A DNA stretch of 64,000 nt from Algibacter sp. L3A6 (lineage in GTDB: Bacteria; Bacteroidota; Bacteroidia; Flavobacteriales; Flavobacteriaceae). Made by a program: the position numbers and the translations under genes. How positions within the stretch are numbered: position 1 is the stretch's first letter; each line of letters opens with the position of its first letter. This document shows positions 17,156-25,277 of the stretch, in pieces. Where the stretch lies: NCBI RefSeq assembly GCF_009796825.1, contig NZ_CP047030.1, positions 1,401,501 through 1,465,500 of the forward strand, read 5' to 3'. The notes under the pieces were generated by a model. That model was not told the DNA's origin and made no database searches. It was given only the letters and a program-made list of their open reading frames with translations.

Positions 17156-17818
17156 TTAATTGTCTGAATTTAAAATATTTTGCACTTCTTCTTCTATATC
17201 TAATTTTATAAGTTCCCAAGCTTTGTTACGATAACAATTAGGTAATAAATCGTCTTCTGCACCTGAAAAATATAAACAAGCTTCTAGCACCTCTTCTCTT
17301 GTTGAACCATAAGGGTTGCGTTGTAAATAGAAACTTATCATTTCTTCTAAAGTGAATACATCTAGCAACTCATGTATATCCCAAAAGTCTTTTTTACGAC
17401 CACCATTTGCAATTACTTCAAATTTCATTGCTGCTATTTCTTCATTTGGTGCTAGACGCACATTGCCATTAACTAATATTGGAAATATAAAAGATTCACT
17501 ACTATAATAAATATCTAATTTAAGAGCATTGTCAGCATTTTCACCAATAAAGTAAGACCTACCAAATACAACATCACCTACAGAAGATGTAGATGTATAT
17601 GGAAATGTCTCATTTAAAATTTCCTCTAAACGATTAAAATCTATACTACCATATTCTGCATCAGTAAATAAATCAATATCTGTAGATTCTCTGTGACCTT
17701 GTTGTAAACTTAAAGATGTACCACCAACTAAACGAAAATCATTAAACTCTTCAATAGACATTAGTGTATTTAAAGATTCCCAAAGAAGGTCGGAAACTGT
17801 ATTTAGATGCAAAGCCAT
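17156..17818 (-). CDS. AbiEii/AbiGii-type nucleotidyltransferase toxin-like protein
   Basis: 220 residues with the DNA polymerase beta-like nucleotidyltransferase core: LVGGTSLSL (GGTS at residues 32-35) followed by STDIDLF (DxD at 47-49), then EIAAMKFEVIANGGRKKDFWDI, the conserved K/R-D region of AbiEii. Members act as toxins that transfer nucleotides to tRNA or as abortive infection proteins. The gene follows the HTH gene by six bases and is read in the same direction, so they form one operon of antitoxin-then-toxin type. Confidence 0.85.
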   Translation of the reverse strand: MALHLNTVSDLLWESLNTLMSIEEFNDFRLVGGTSLSLQQGHRESTDIDLFTDAEYGSIDFNRLEEILNETFPYTSTSSVGDVVFGRSYFIGENADNALKLDIYYSSESFIFPILVNGNVRLAPNEEIAAMKFEVIANGGRKKDFWDIHELLDVFTLEEMISFYLQRNPYGSTREEVLEACLYFSGAEDDLLPNCYRNKAWELIKLDIEEEVQNILNSDN

Positions 17819-17824
17819 TAAATT

Positions 17825-18334
17825 TTAAACAAGCTCATGCATTTCTGCATTTGTTTTAAATGTAGATAAGCGAGAGTTCTTAATAGACTTTACTATTGTA
17901 GATACTGTAGATTTACCATAAAACTCTATAATTTCATTAATTTCCTTATCATTACCTCTTTCTAAAACTCTCTTAATAATAGCACGTTTGTTTTTGTCCC
18001 AATCGATTTTATCAAAGGTGGTATCCCAAAATAGTACTTTTCTAATATTGTTTAGATTGGGTTTTCTTTCACTATTTTTAGTTAATGCAATTTTAACCTC
18101 ATAACCTGCTTGCAGCATCATAAAGTAATCTTCTTCTTCATGAAAGTAATCTGCTAGTTTAATAGATAACTCGGGATTAATACCTCTTTTTTGATTTATG
18201 ATAGCACTAATAGTTTGTTTATGCTCACCTATAGCTATAGCTAATTGCGAGCTTTTAATATTACAACGCTTTATTTCGCGTTGTAATATAAGCCCTGGAT
18301 GTACTCCTTTTATTTTAGAAATTTTAGGTAACAT
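17825..18334 (-). CDS. XRE/HigA-type helix-turn-helix protein with DUF6922-like tail (antitoxin candidate)
   Basis: 169 residues. Residues 1-85 are a HigA-like XRE domain (HPGLILQREIKRCNIKSSQLA, then KQTISAIINQKRGINPELSIKLADYF). Residues 100-150 hold KVLFWDTTFDKIDWDKNKRAIIKRV followed by FYGKST, the DUF6922 pattern seen beside nucleotidyltransferase toxins. It probably neutralises and represses the AbiEii-like gene downstream. It is not an AbiEi homologue, so the pairing is a variant. Confidence 0.8.
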   Translation of the reverse strand: MLPKISKIKGVHPGLILQREIKRCNIKSSQLAIAIGEHKQTISAIINQKRGINPELSIKLADYFHEEEDYFMMLQAGYEVKIALTKNSERKPNLNNIRKVLFWDTTFDKIDWDKNKRAIIKRVLERGNDKEINEIIEFYGKSTVSTIVKSIKNSRLSTFKTNAEMHELV

Positions 18335-18408
18335 AGATTTTTAGTGTATAACAAATGTATATAAAAAAATATTTGTAAACAATCTTGTTTACTTTTTATT
18401 AACATTAG

Positions 18409-18479
18409 TTAACTTTAAAGCACAAAAAAAAGCCTCACATTGCTGTGAAGCTTTACAATCTCTATGTGGTCCCACTTGG
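18409..18479 (-). repeat. Direct repeat of the CAT tRNA 3' end (tRNA-proximal copy)
   Basis: Matches 16941-17011 with one mismatch. It carries the tRNA terminator AAGC-TCACA/TGTGA-GCTT at about 18428-18453 (read on the minus strand with a T run). Confidence 0.9.
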
Positions 18480-18540
18480 GCTCGAACCAAGGACCACCTG
18501 ATTATGAGTCAGGTGCTCTAACCAACTGAGCTATGGGACC
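18467..18540 (-). tRNA. tRNA with CAT anticodon (Met or Ile2)
   Basis: Complete cloverleaf on the minus strand: acceptor GGTCCCA/TGGGACC, AGCTCAGTTGG D arm, anticodon CAT at 18506-18504, T arm CTTGG-TTCGAGC-CCAAG, discriminator A. CAT can be elongator Met or the lysidine-modified Ile2 tRNA; sequence inspection does not separate these safely. Its 3' end is an integration site. Confidence 0.93.
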
Positions 18541-18591
18541 GAAATTGGAGTGCAATATTACTATTTATTTTAGATGTAACCAAAAAAAATA

Positions 18592-18993
18592 TCACTTTAT
18601 CTCTTGGCAAAGTTCAATTAGTACACCATTTGTAGATTTCGGATGCAAAAAAGCCACTAATTTATTGTCGGCTCCACGCTTCGGGACCTCGTTTATAATT
18701 CTAAAACCTTCATTTTTTAAACGGATAATTTCAGCTTCAATATCTTCCACATCAAAGGCAATGTGATGGATACCTTCTCCATTTTTATCAATAAAACGGG
18801 CTATTACGCTATCTTTCGAGGTTGCTTCTAATAATTCAATTTTATTATCACCAACCTTAAAAAACGATGTATTTACATGTTCATCTTCTACAGCTTCGGT
18901 TTTATAAGGTAGCTCTCCAAAAAGTTTTGAATATAAATTATTAGAAACTTCTAAATTTTTTACTGCAATGCCAATATGTTCTATTTTTTTCAT
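18592..18993 (-). CDS. mce: Methylmalonyl-CoA epimerase
   Basis: 133 residues, glyoxalase/VOC fold. Metal-binding pattern: His6 (IEHIGIAV), Glu near 54 (NKIELLE), His77 (GIHHIAFDV) and the terminal Glu in GVLIELCQE. It interconverts (2R)- and (2S)-methylmalonyl-CoA in the propionate pathway. Stand-alone gene after the tRNA. Confidence 0.92.
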   Translation of the reverse strand: MKKIEHIGIAVKNLEVSNNLYSKLFGELPYKTEAVEDEHVNTSFFKVGDNKIELLEATSKDSVIARFIDKNGEGIHHIAFDVEDIEAEIIRLKNEGFRIINEVPKRGADNKLVAFLHPKSTNGVLIELCQEIK

Positions 18994-18999
18994 CTAAAA

Positions 19000-19260
19000 A
19001 CCTGTTTTTTTTCATTTCTGTGAATGCGAAAATCTTAATTTTATTCTAACAATACATGCAAAAGAAAATATCAAATCTGTTTCGACGCACTTCTTTTACA
19101 TCCTCTTGGCAAGAATATCATTAAATAATCTGCACAAGACGAAAAGAATAAACGAGCCTGTATTCCTTCCGCGAAAGCGTTAATTTGTTAATTATTATCT
19201 AAATTAATCTGAAAATATTAAAATACACCTCGAAAAACAAGATAATCTTTAAATATGCTT
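19000..19260. other. Intergenic region before rbfA
   Basis: About 260 bases without a supported gene. It contains one copy of the 13-mer CGCTTYCGCGGAA (minus strand, 19179-19167) described in the findings. Confidence 0.5.
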
Positions 19261-19268
19261 TATTTTTG
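19261..19268 (+). promoter_or_regulatory. -7 promoter box of rbfA
   Basis: TATTTTTG, 23 bases before the GTG at 19291. It lies inside a possible ATG-initiated extension from 19255, which argues against that start. Confidence 0.6.
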
Positions 19269-19290
19269 CAATCTAAAAGCATTTTATAAA

Positions 19291-19692
19291 GTGGAAGAAG
19301 CAGAAAGTCAAAGACAAAAAAAAATAGGTGGGGTTTTACAGCAAGATTTAGTAGAAGTTCTACAAGGAGCTGCCACACAGGGCGGAATGCGTGGTGTTTT
19401 AATATCGGTATCTAAAGTAAAGGTTACTGTAGATTTATCGGTTGCGAAGGTCTATTTAAGCATTTTTCCTAACGATAAAGCGCCTGCACTGATGGAGGGC
19501 ATAAAATCGAATACACCATTAATTCGTCATGAATTAGCACAACGTACCAAACACCAATTGCGCCGTATGCCTAATTTAGAGTTTTTTATAGACGATTCTT
19601 TAGAGTACATCGACCAGATTGAAAAATCTTTAAAAGGCGAAGAAAACCCTATCAAAGATCCTAATATTTTAGACAAAAGAAAAAAATCGTAG
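19291..19692 (+). CDS. rbfA: Ribosome-binding factor A
   Basis: 133 residues from GTG 19291 (VEEAESQRQKKIGGVLQQDL), the start that places the N-terminus where RbfA normally begins and downstream of the -7 box. KH-like fold with GVLISVSKVKVTVDLSVAKVY and HELAQRTKHQLRRMPNLEFFIDDS. RbfA binds the 30S subunit and helps 16S rRNA 5' processing. The permease gene begins one base after its TAG, so the two are co-transcribed. Confidence 0.92.
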   Translation: MEEAESQRQKKIGGVLQQDLVEVLQGAATQGGMRGVLISVSKVKVTVDLSVAKVYLSIFPNDKAPALMEGIKSNTPLIRHELAQRTKHQLRRMPNLEFFIDDSLEYIDQIEKSLKGEENPIKDPNILDKRKKS

Positions 19693-19693
19693 A

Positions 19694-20899
19694 TTGAGTT
19701 TCCCACTATATATAGCAAAACGTTATTTGCGTTCCAAAAGCAGCAATAACGCTATTAATTTTATAACCAACATTGCTATTATTGGTGTTATTCTCGGGGC
19801 TGCATCTTTATTTATTGTGCTCTCTGGTTTTGCCGGATTAAAAGATTTTACACTACAGTTTTCTACAGAAATAGATCCAGATTTAAAGGCCGAAACCACC
19901 ATTGGTAAAACCTTTATGCTTACTAAAGATATCGCAGAAAAACTCGATAATTTAGAAGCCGTTGCCGAGTATTCTAAAATTATTGAAGAGCGCATTTTTA
20001 TAACTAGCAATAACAAAACTACTATTGCTAAAATAAAAGGTGTAGACGGCAATTTTCAAAACATTGTAAATATAGATTCTGCCATGGATACAGGCAGTTG
20101 GTTAGACCAAAACACAAACGAAATTGTTGTGGGTTGGGGCATTTCTAAAAACTTATCTTTAGGTATTCTAGATTTTACAAAATCTATAAACATTTATGTT
20201 CCCAAGCCTGGAAAAGGGCAATTAAATTCTACAAAAGATGCCTTTAATACCGTTCGCGCAGTAAATGTTGGTATATTTTACATAAACGAAACCCTAAACG
20301 ATGGCTACATTTATGCTCCCATAGATTTAGCAAAACGATTACTTAATTACCAAGACAACCAAATATCGTCTATAGAGTTTAAGCTTAACCCAAACGCAGA
20401 CGAAACCCAAGCTAAACAAAGCATACAAGCCATTTTAGGTGATAATGTTACCGTAAAAAATCGCGCACAATTAAACGATGCGCTTTACAAAATGTTAAAC
20501 ACAGAAAATTTGGCCGTTTACCTCATTTTTACCCTAGTACTCATCATTGCATTTTTCAACGTTATCGGCTCATTAATTATGATGATGCTAGACAAAAAGA
20601 AAAGTTTAAGTACCCTATTTAATATAGGTGCCACGGTAAAAGATATTCGTAAAATATTTTTCTACCAAGGTAGTTTAATGAGTATTATTGGGGGGCTTAT
20701 CGGGCTCGCTATCGCACTTATTATTACCTTTTTACAACAGCAATTCAGCCTCGTCATGATTACGCCATCGCTGCCATACCCTGTTACCATACGTATCGAA
20801 AACATATTTATCGTTTTTATTACCATCTCGGTTTTAGGCATTATTGCATCCAAAATTGCATCGGCACGTATTACAAAAAATATGGTGAAAACCGTGTAA
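19694..20899 (+). CDS. LolC/LolE-type FtsX-domain ABC permease
   Basis: 401 residues beginning with TTG (SFPLYIAKRYLRSKSSNNAINFI). One N-terminal helix, a periplasmic MacB-like domain (about 45-260) and three C-terminal helices (FtsX fold), the arrangement of LolC/E lipoprotein-releasing permeases. The ATPase partner is not in the window. Coupled to rbfA. Confidence 0.82.
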   Translation: MSFPLYIAKRYLRSKSSNNAINFITNIAIIGVILGAASLFIVLSGFAGLKDFTLQFSTEIDPDLKAETTIGKTFMLTKDIAEKLDNLEAVAEYSKIIEERIFITSNNKTTIAKIKGVDGNFQNIVNIDSAMDTGSWLDQNTNEIVVGWGISKNLSLGILDFTKSINIYVPKPGKGQLNSTKDAFNTVRAVNVGIFYINETLNDGYIYAPIDLAKRLLNYQDNQISSIEFKLNPNADETQAKQSIQAILGDNVTVKNRAQLNDALYKMLNTENLAVYLIFTLVLIIAFFNVIGSLIMMMLDKKKSLSTLFNIGATVKDIRKIFFYQGSLMSIIGGLIGLAIALIITFLQQQFSLVMITPSLPYPVTIRIENIFIVFITISVLGIIASKIASARITKNMVKTV

Positions 20900-20934
20900 A
20901 TAATTTTGGCGAGTTGCCAAGAAAAATAGCAAAC

Positions 20935-21073
20935 AGGCTTTCCGCTATATCTTTTTTGTAAGCACTTTTCGTTAACGTTCTACAACCGTTATTTTAACAC
21001 AAACTCGGGGTAACCTAAAATATGAGCTATTTTAAGCTTTCAAAAAAGGATGCCGCATCAATCCTTCTCGCAG
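20935..21073 (-). repeat. Degenerate copy of a dispersed intergenic repeat
   Basis: Shares GGCTTTC...ATCTTTTT and AAAAAGGAT...TCAATCC...CGC with the repeat at 41722-41818, in the same orientation. The 289-base gap between the permease and tetR genes holds this and the tetR promoter only. Confidence 0.4.
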
Positions 21074-21152
21074 GTTTATCTACCAACAAATAGCGTAACC
21101 CACAAATAATTTTTATCCGCACAGCATACAATTTAACAGAAAAAGTTAAAAA

Positions 21153-21170
21153 ACATACCTACTAGTATTT
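21153..21170. promoter_or_regulatory. TetR operator 1
   Basis: ACATACCTACTAGTATTT, an imperfect palindrome directly upstream of the tetR -7 box (TACCTTTG at 21177-21184). It matches operator 2 at 16 of 18 positions, indicating autoregulation. Confidence 0.7.
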
Positions 21171-21176
21171 TTTATA

Positions 21177-21184
21177 TACCTTTG
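21177..21184 (+). promoter_or_regulatory. -7 promoter box of the tetR gene
   Basis: TACCTTTG, five bases before ATG 21189; the leader must be very short or translation starts close to the transcript end. Confidence 0.5.
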
Positions 21185-21188
21185 TAAT

Positions 21189-21791
21189 ATGTTACAGGAG
21201 CAAAAATCGGAATTCACAAAACAAACCATTCTTAACGAGTCGTTTAAACTGTTTTATAAAAACGGATTTAAAACCACAAGTGTAGATACTATAATGAAAA
21301 CCACTAAACTAACAAAAGGTGCGTTCTATCATCATTATAAAAACAAAAAAGAATTGGGTCTTGCCGTAATAAGCTTAAAACTACAAGAGCGCGTTTTTAA
21401 AGGTATGATAGAACCTTTACAACAACCCGGACATGTTGTAGATATACTAGAAAATACATTTTCGGAAAGGTTAAAATCTTTCTCACTACACGATAAAAAA
21501 CACGGTTGCCCAACAAACAATTTTATAAACGAAATTGGCGATTTTGAAACTGCATACCAAATGGCATTAAAACAAATAATAGACAATTGGCGTGATGCCT
21601 TAATCCTGTTATTAGAGCGTGGTAAAACAGAAGGCAGCATTAAACAAAACATCTCGAGCGCATCGGTTGCTGTATATTTAATAAGTGCTTTTGAAGGCGT
21701 GCGTGGTATTCGAAAACTCTACGACACCGATGTTATTTTAGATGAGTACATGAGCGGCTTATCTATTTATTTACAGCAAATTAAAAATTAA
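21189..21791 (+). CDS. TetR/AcrR family repressor
   Basis: 200 residues; N-terminal helix-turn-helix KQTILNESFKLFYKNGFKTTSVDTIMKTTKLTKGAFYHHYKNK-type region (residues 11-53), then a ligand-binding domain with Cys in HGCPTNNFINEIGDF, as in the YcdC/YxaF-like group that senses small electrophiles or quinones. It is bracketed by two operators, one at its own promoter and one before the haloacid dehalogenase gene, so it most likely controls both itself and the downstream pair. Confidence 0.88.
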   Translation: MLQEQKSEFTKQTILNESFKLFYKNGFKTTSVDTIMKTTKLTKGAFYHHYKNKKELGLAVISLKLQERVFKGMIEPLQQPGHVVDILENTFSERLKSFSLHDKKHGCPTNNFINEIGDFETAYQMALKQIIDNWRDALILLLERGKTEGSIKQNISSASVAVYLISAFEGVRGIRKLYDTDVILDEYMSGLSIYLQQIKN

Positions 21792-21809
21792 CATTTTTTT
21801 ACACTAAAA

Positions 21810-21827
21810 ACATACCTATTAGTATGT
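21810..21827. promoter_or_regulatory. TetR operator 2
   Basis: ACATACCTATTAGTATGT with arms ACATAC/GTATGT, 20 bases before the dehalogenase ATG at 21848. Confidence 0.7.
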
Positions 21828-21847
21828 TTTATAAAACAACAATAGCA

Positions 21848-22645
21848 ATGAAAAACGAAACAAACAAAAGAAGAGACTTTCTGAAAAAATCGGCCATGGT
21901 TGGTTTGGCAGCACCGCATTTAGCATTTGCCTCAACAAATACAGAAACTGCAAACACAACATCTAGCAAGCGACCAAAAGTTTTATTTTTTGATGTAAAC
22001 GAAACACTACTCGATTTAACAGCCATGAAGGAAAGCGTTGGTAAAGTATTAGGCAATCGCCCAGATTTATTACCACTTTGGTTTACAACCATGTTACAAT
22101 ATTCTTTAGTTACAACCGTAGGAAGACAATATAACGACTTCGGAATTATTGGAGCTGCTGCATTACAAATGGTAGCGGCCAATCATGGTATTTCAATTAC
22201 AGAAACTCAAGCCAAAGAAGCTATTTTAGGACCGTTGCGTTCTATTCCTGCACACCCAGAAGTAAAACAAGCATTACAAAGTTTAAAAGATGCCGGCTAC
22301 AAATTAGTATCTTTCACAAACTCATCTAATAAAGGTGTGGAAACGCAATTTAAAAATGCAGGATTAACCGAGTATTTTGAACAACGCTTAAGTATTGAAG
22401 ATATGGGCAAATTTAAACCACATGCAGATGCTTACGATTGGGCCGCGAGAAAAATGGGCGTACAACCAAACGAATGTATGCTAGTAGCCGCACATGGCTG
22501 GGATATTGCCGGAGCACTTTGGGCCAATTGGAGAGGCGCTTTTATTAGTCGTCCGGGAGCTCAATTATATCCGTTAGCAGCATTACCAGAACTATCGGAA
22601 TCTAATTTAAAAAACATAGCAGATAAACTCATTGCACTAAAATAA
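21848..22645 (+). CDS. Haloacid dehalogenase type II-like, Tat-exported
   Basis: 265 residues from ATG 21848; the earlier ATG at 21824 overlaps the operator. The N-terminus has a twin-arginine signal (NKRRDFLKKSAMVGLAA). The mature part is a HAD hydrolase: nucleophile Asp in FFDVNETLLDL, motif II Thr/Ser in FTNSS, Lys in KFKPH, and a cap helix. 2-haloacid dehalogenases remove halide from 2-haloalkanoic acids; a Tat signal on one is uncommon but seen in Bacteroidota. It is under TetR control with the SDR nine bases downstream. Confidence 0.8.
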   Translation: MKNETNKRRDFLKKSAMVGLAAPHLAFASTNTETANTTSSKRPKVLFFDVNETLLDLTAMKESVGKVLGNRPDLLPLWFTTMLQYSLVTTVGRQYNDFGIIGAAALQMVAANHGISITETQAKEAILGPLRSIPAHPEVKQALQSLKDAGYKLVSFTNSSNKGVETQFKNAGLTEYFEQRLSIEDMGKFKPHADAYDWAARKMGVQPNECMLVAAHGWDIAGALWANWRGAFISRPGAQLYPLAALPELSESNLKNIADKLIALK

Positions 22646-22653
22646 TATACATT

Positions 22654-23388
22654 ATGAATCTAGAAAACAAAGTTATACTAGTAACCGGATCGTCTAAAGG
22701 TATAGGAAAAGAAATTGCTATACAGTTAGCTAAAAATGGCGCAAAAGTAATTGTTAACCATTCTAATAGTGCAGCAGAAGCTCAAGAAACTGTAGACACC
22801 ATTGTTAAAAATGGTGGCGCAGCTATTTCTGTAAAAGCGGATGTTAGCCAAAAATCGGATGTTGTGAATCTCTTTGATAAAGCTATTGAGGCTTATGGTA
22901 AAATTGATGTTTTAGTAAACAATGCAGGTATTATGACTTCTAAATTACTAAAAGATTGCACCGAGGATGACTTTGATAGTCAATTTAATGTTAATGTAAA
23001 AGGCGTTTTTAATACACTACAAGAGGCAGATAGCAAACTGGCTGATAACGGAAATATTATTAACATTTCTTCGAGTACGGCGAAATTAATGTTCCCTACT
23101 TACGGTATATACTCTTCTACCAAAGCGGCTGTTGAACAAATGACGCGTGTATTTTCTAAGGAAATTGGGCGTGGCATTTCAGTTAATGCTCTTGCTCCTG
23201 GCGCCACAGAAACAGAGTTGTTTTTAAAAGGAAAATCGCAGGAGTTTATTGATAAACTTAGCGGTATGAATGCCTTTAATAGATTAGCAAAACCAATTGA
23301 TATTGCTAACGTTGTTGTGTTTTTAGCGAGCGATGAATCTAAATGGATTTCCGGACAAGTTATTGGTGCTAACGGTGCATTAGTTTAG
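22654..23388 (+). CDS. SDR family oxidoreductase
   Basis: 244 residues, classical short-chain dehydrogenase: TGSSKGIG (Rossmann), NNAG, catalytic Ser in ISSST and YxxxK in YSSTK. NAD(P)-dependent, substrate unknown. Eight bases after the dehalogenase stop, so one operon under the TetR repressor, probably handling an electrophile or carbonyl compound sensed by it. Confidence 0.88.
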   Translation: MNLENKVILVTGSSKGIGKEIAIQLAKNGAKVIVNHSNSAAEAQETVDTIVKNGGAAISVKADVSQKSDVVNLFDKAIEAYGKIDVLVNNAGIMTSKLLKDCTEDDFDSQFNVNVKGVFNTLQEADSKLADNGNIINISSSTAKLMFPTYGIYSSTKAAVEQMTRVFSKEIGRGISVNALAPGATETELFLKGKSQEFIDKLSGMNAFNRLAKPIDIANVVVFLASDESKWISGQVIGANGALV

Positions 23389-23417
23389 TAGCACCAAATT
23401 TTTAATTATCGGCAGCA

Positions 23418-23472
23418 GGAGATGTCGCAGCTATAGTCGGGTATAGCTTTTATTCTCTTTTGCGATTTCTCC
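23418..23472. terminator. Two-tier hairpin after the SDR gene
   Basis: Outer arms GGAGANNNCGCA (23418-23429) and TGCGNNNTCTCC (23461-23472), inner stem AGCTATA/TATAGCT. It lies between convergent genes and probably ends both transcripts. Confidence 0.5.
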
Positions 23473-23500
23473 TAACGTCGTTAAGCAGTAAAAACGGAAT

Positions 23501-24496
23501 TTATTCTGTGAACTGGTATCCTGCAAATTTTTGCAACACCTCATCGAAAGCAGCAAAAACATCTTCGGAATGATCGGATGTTACCATTTTCATACGGTGC
23601 TCTTTAAAATGCGGAATGCCTTTAAAATAGTTGGTGTAATGACGGCGAGTTTCGAAAACGCCAAGCGTTTCACCTTTCCAATCTATAGCCATTTGTAAAT
23701 GACGACGAGCCGCCTCTACGCGCTCTTCTAAACTTATTGGCGCTAGATGTTCTCCGGTGTTAAAAAAGTGCTTTACTTGCTTAAAAAACCAAGGATTCCC
23801 GATGGTAGCACGACCAATCATGCAGCCATCTAATCCGTAATCGTCACGCATTTTCATGGCGCGTTCTGGTGTGGTAACATCGCCGTTTCCGAACACAGGA
23901 ATATGCATACGTGGGTTATTTTTTACTTGTGCAATAGGTTTCCAATCGGCATCGCCTTTATACATTTGAGCTCGTGTTCGCCCATGAATAGCAATGGCTT
24001 TACAGCCTACATCTTGCAGACGCTCGGCTACCTCAACGATACGAATAGAGTCGTGATCCCAACCTAAACGGGTTTTTACGGTTATTGGAATATTGGTGCG
24101 TTTTACCATTTCGGCGGTAAGTTGCTCCATTAAACATACATCTTTTAGAATGCCTGCTCCTGCGCCTTTACTTACCACTTTTTTTACGGGGCAACCAAAA
24201 TTAATATCAATAATATCGGGCTTAGACTCAGCTACAATATCTATGGTTTGTAGCATGCTATCTAAGTTCGCTCCAAAAATTTGAATACCAACTGGGCGTT
24301 CTTTTTCATAAATATCAAGTTTCATAACGCTTTTTGCGGCATTACGAATTAAACCTTCGCTGGATACAAACTCAGTATAAACCACATCGGCGCCTTGTTC
24401 TTTGCAAAGTGCGCGAAATGGCGGGTCGCTAACATCTTCCATTGGCGCTAAAAGCAATGGGAAATCGGGCAATTCTATGTGATCTATTTTTACCAA
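23501..24496 (-). CDS. dusB: tRNA-dihydrouridine synthase (DusB-like)
   Basis: 331 residues; FMN TIM-barrel. LAPMEDVSDPPFRALCKEQGAD, DINFGCPVKKV with the catalytic Cys, KTRLGWDHDS, AIHGRTRAQMYKGDADW and VFGNGDV are the Dus signatures. It reduces uridine to dihydrouridine in tRNA. Stand-alone gene. Confidence 0.9.
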   Translation of the reverse strand: MVKIDHIELPDFPLLLAPMEDVSDPPFRALCKEQGADVVYTEFVSSEGLIRNAAKSVMKLDIYEKERPVGIQIFGANLDSMLQTIDIVAESKPDIIDINFGCPVKKVVSKGAGAGILKDVCLMEQLTAEMVKRTNIPITVKTRLGWDHDSIRIVEVAERLQDVGCKAIAIHGRTRAQMYKGDADWKPIAQVKNNPRMHIPVFGNGDVTTPERAMKMRDDYGLDGCMIGRATIGNPWFFKQVKHFFNTGEHLAPISLEERVEAARRHLQMAIDWKGETLGVFETRRHYTNYFKGIPHFKEHRMKMVTSDHSEDVFAAFDEVLQKFAGYQFTE

Positions 24497-24587
24497 TGGG
24501 TTATATTTTTGGGCAAAATTAAGGTTTTTTACTTAAATGTATTGGGTTTTATAAAACCGGATAACTTTTAAACTTTTTATACCTAAA

Positions 24588-25241
24588 TTAATTCTCGCCT
24601 AGTTCGGTTATTTTCTTTTCGTACAGTTTTTTACTTTCTACTACGGCAACGTTTAGTTCTTGCATAATACCATCTACACGGTCTTCAATACTTTTCATTT
24701 GTCCGTTAATAGAATCGAAAGAATTTAATGCCGCAGCAACTTCCAAAGCTTTAACAACCTCAACGGCATCGTTGTGTAAAAGTTTTAATTTATCTATGGC
24801 TTTAGAGGTATTCGCTAGTGTGCCATTATATTTTGTTTTGGCTTTATTAATAGCCGATAACAATGTGTTTTTACTTTTTTGATCGCTTAAACTATTGGTT
24901 TGAGTTTCCATGGCCGTGAATAAATTAGCCGCTTTAGTTTTTAAATCTTCGTATTCTTTATTCAGGTTTTTTACGCGTTTATCAACCTTTTCCCAGTCGC
25001 CATAAACTTTAGCAAATTCTTTATCTTCATTTTTAGCATCTTCTAAAGCTAATTTTAAAGCGCCCAAAGACTCTAATCCTTTGTTTACGTTTTTGTTTGC
25101 AACTTCTTTTTTGTTTTCGAACGTAGCAACTTGAGATTTGAATTTATCTTTTAATCGAATTAAATCTTCTGGGCTTTTATCCTTCCAACAAGAAGTTAAA
25201 ATAAAGAACAAAGAAAGAACAGCAATAGATTTTTTAAACAT
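24588..25241 (-). CDS. Coiled-coil lipoprotein of unknown function
   Basis: 217 residues from ATG 25241; a longer frame from 25268 starts before the -7 box (TAATTTTG, 25273-25266) and is rejected. A lipobox LTSC at the end of the signal peptide gives a periplasmic lipoprotein. The rest is Lys/Glu/Asn-rich helix with heptad-like patterns, consistent with coiled coil. I do not recognise the family. Confidence 0.65.
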   Translation of the reverse strand: MFKKSIAVLSLFFILTSCWKDKSPEDLIRLKDKFKSQVATFENKKEVANKNVNKGLESLGALKLALEDAKNEDKEFAKVYGDWEKVDKRVKNLNKEYEDLKTKAANLFTAMETQTNSLSDQKSKNTLLSAINKAKTKYNGTLANTSKAIDKLKLLHNDAVEVVKALEVAAALNSFDSINGQMKSIEDRVDGIMQELNVAVVESKKLYEKKITELGEN

Positions 25242-25265
25242 TGATTTATGTATTGATAATTTGGG

Positions 25266-25273
25266 CAAAATTA
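25266..25273 (-). promoter_or_regulatory. -7 promoter box of the lipoprotein gene
   Basis: TAATTTTG on the minus strand, 25 bases before ATG 25241; decides the start. Confidence 0.55.
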
Positions 25274-25277
25274 ATGT

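Larger units (their letters stand above)
16941..18479 (-). mobile_element. Mini-element at the CAT tRNA carrying an AbiEii-type pair
   Basis: Bounded by 71-bp near-identical direct repeats of the tRNA 3' end, it holds only two genes (17156-18334), a strong hairpin and a pair of short repeats. There is no integrase, so it is either non-autonomous and moved in trans or the remnant of a larger element. The intact tRNA is at 18467-18540. Confidence 0.8.

Noticed and set aside
19255..19290. ATG start for a longer RbfA
   Set aside because: The -7 box TATTTTTG lies inside this extension; GTG 19291 fits the family N-terminus.
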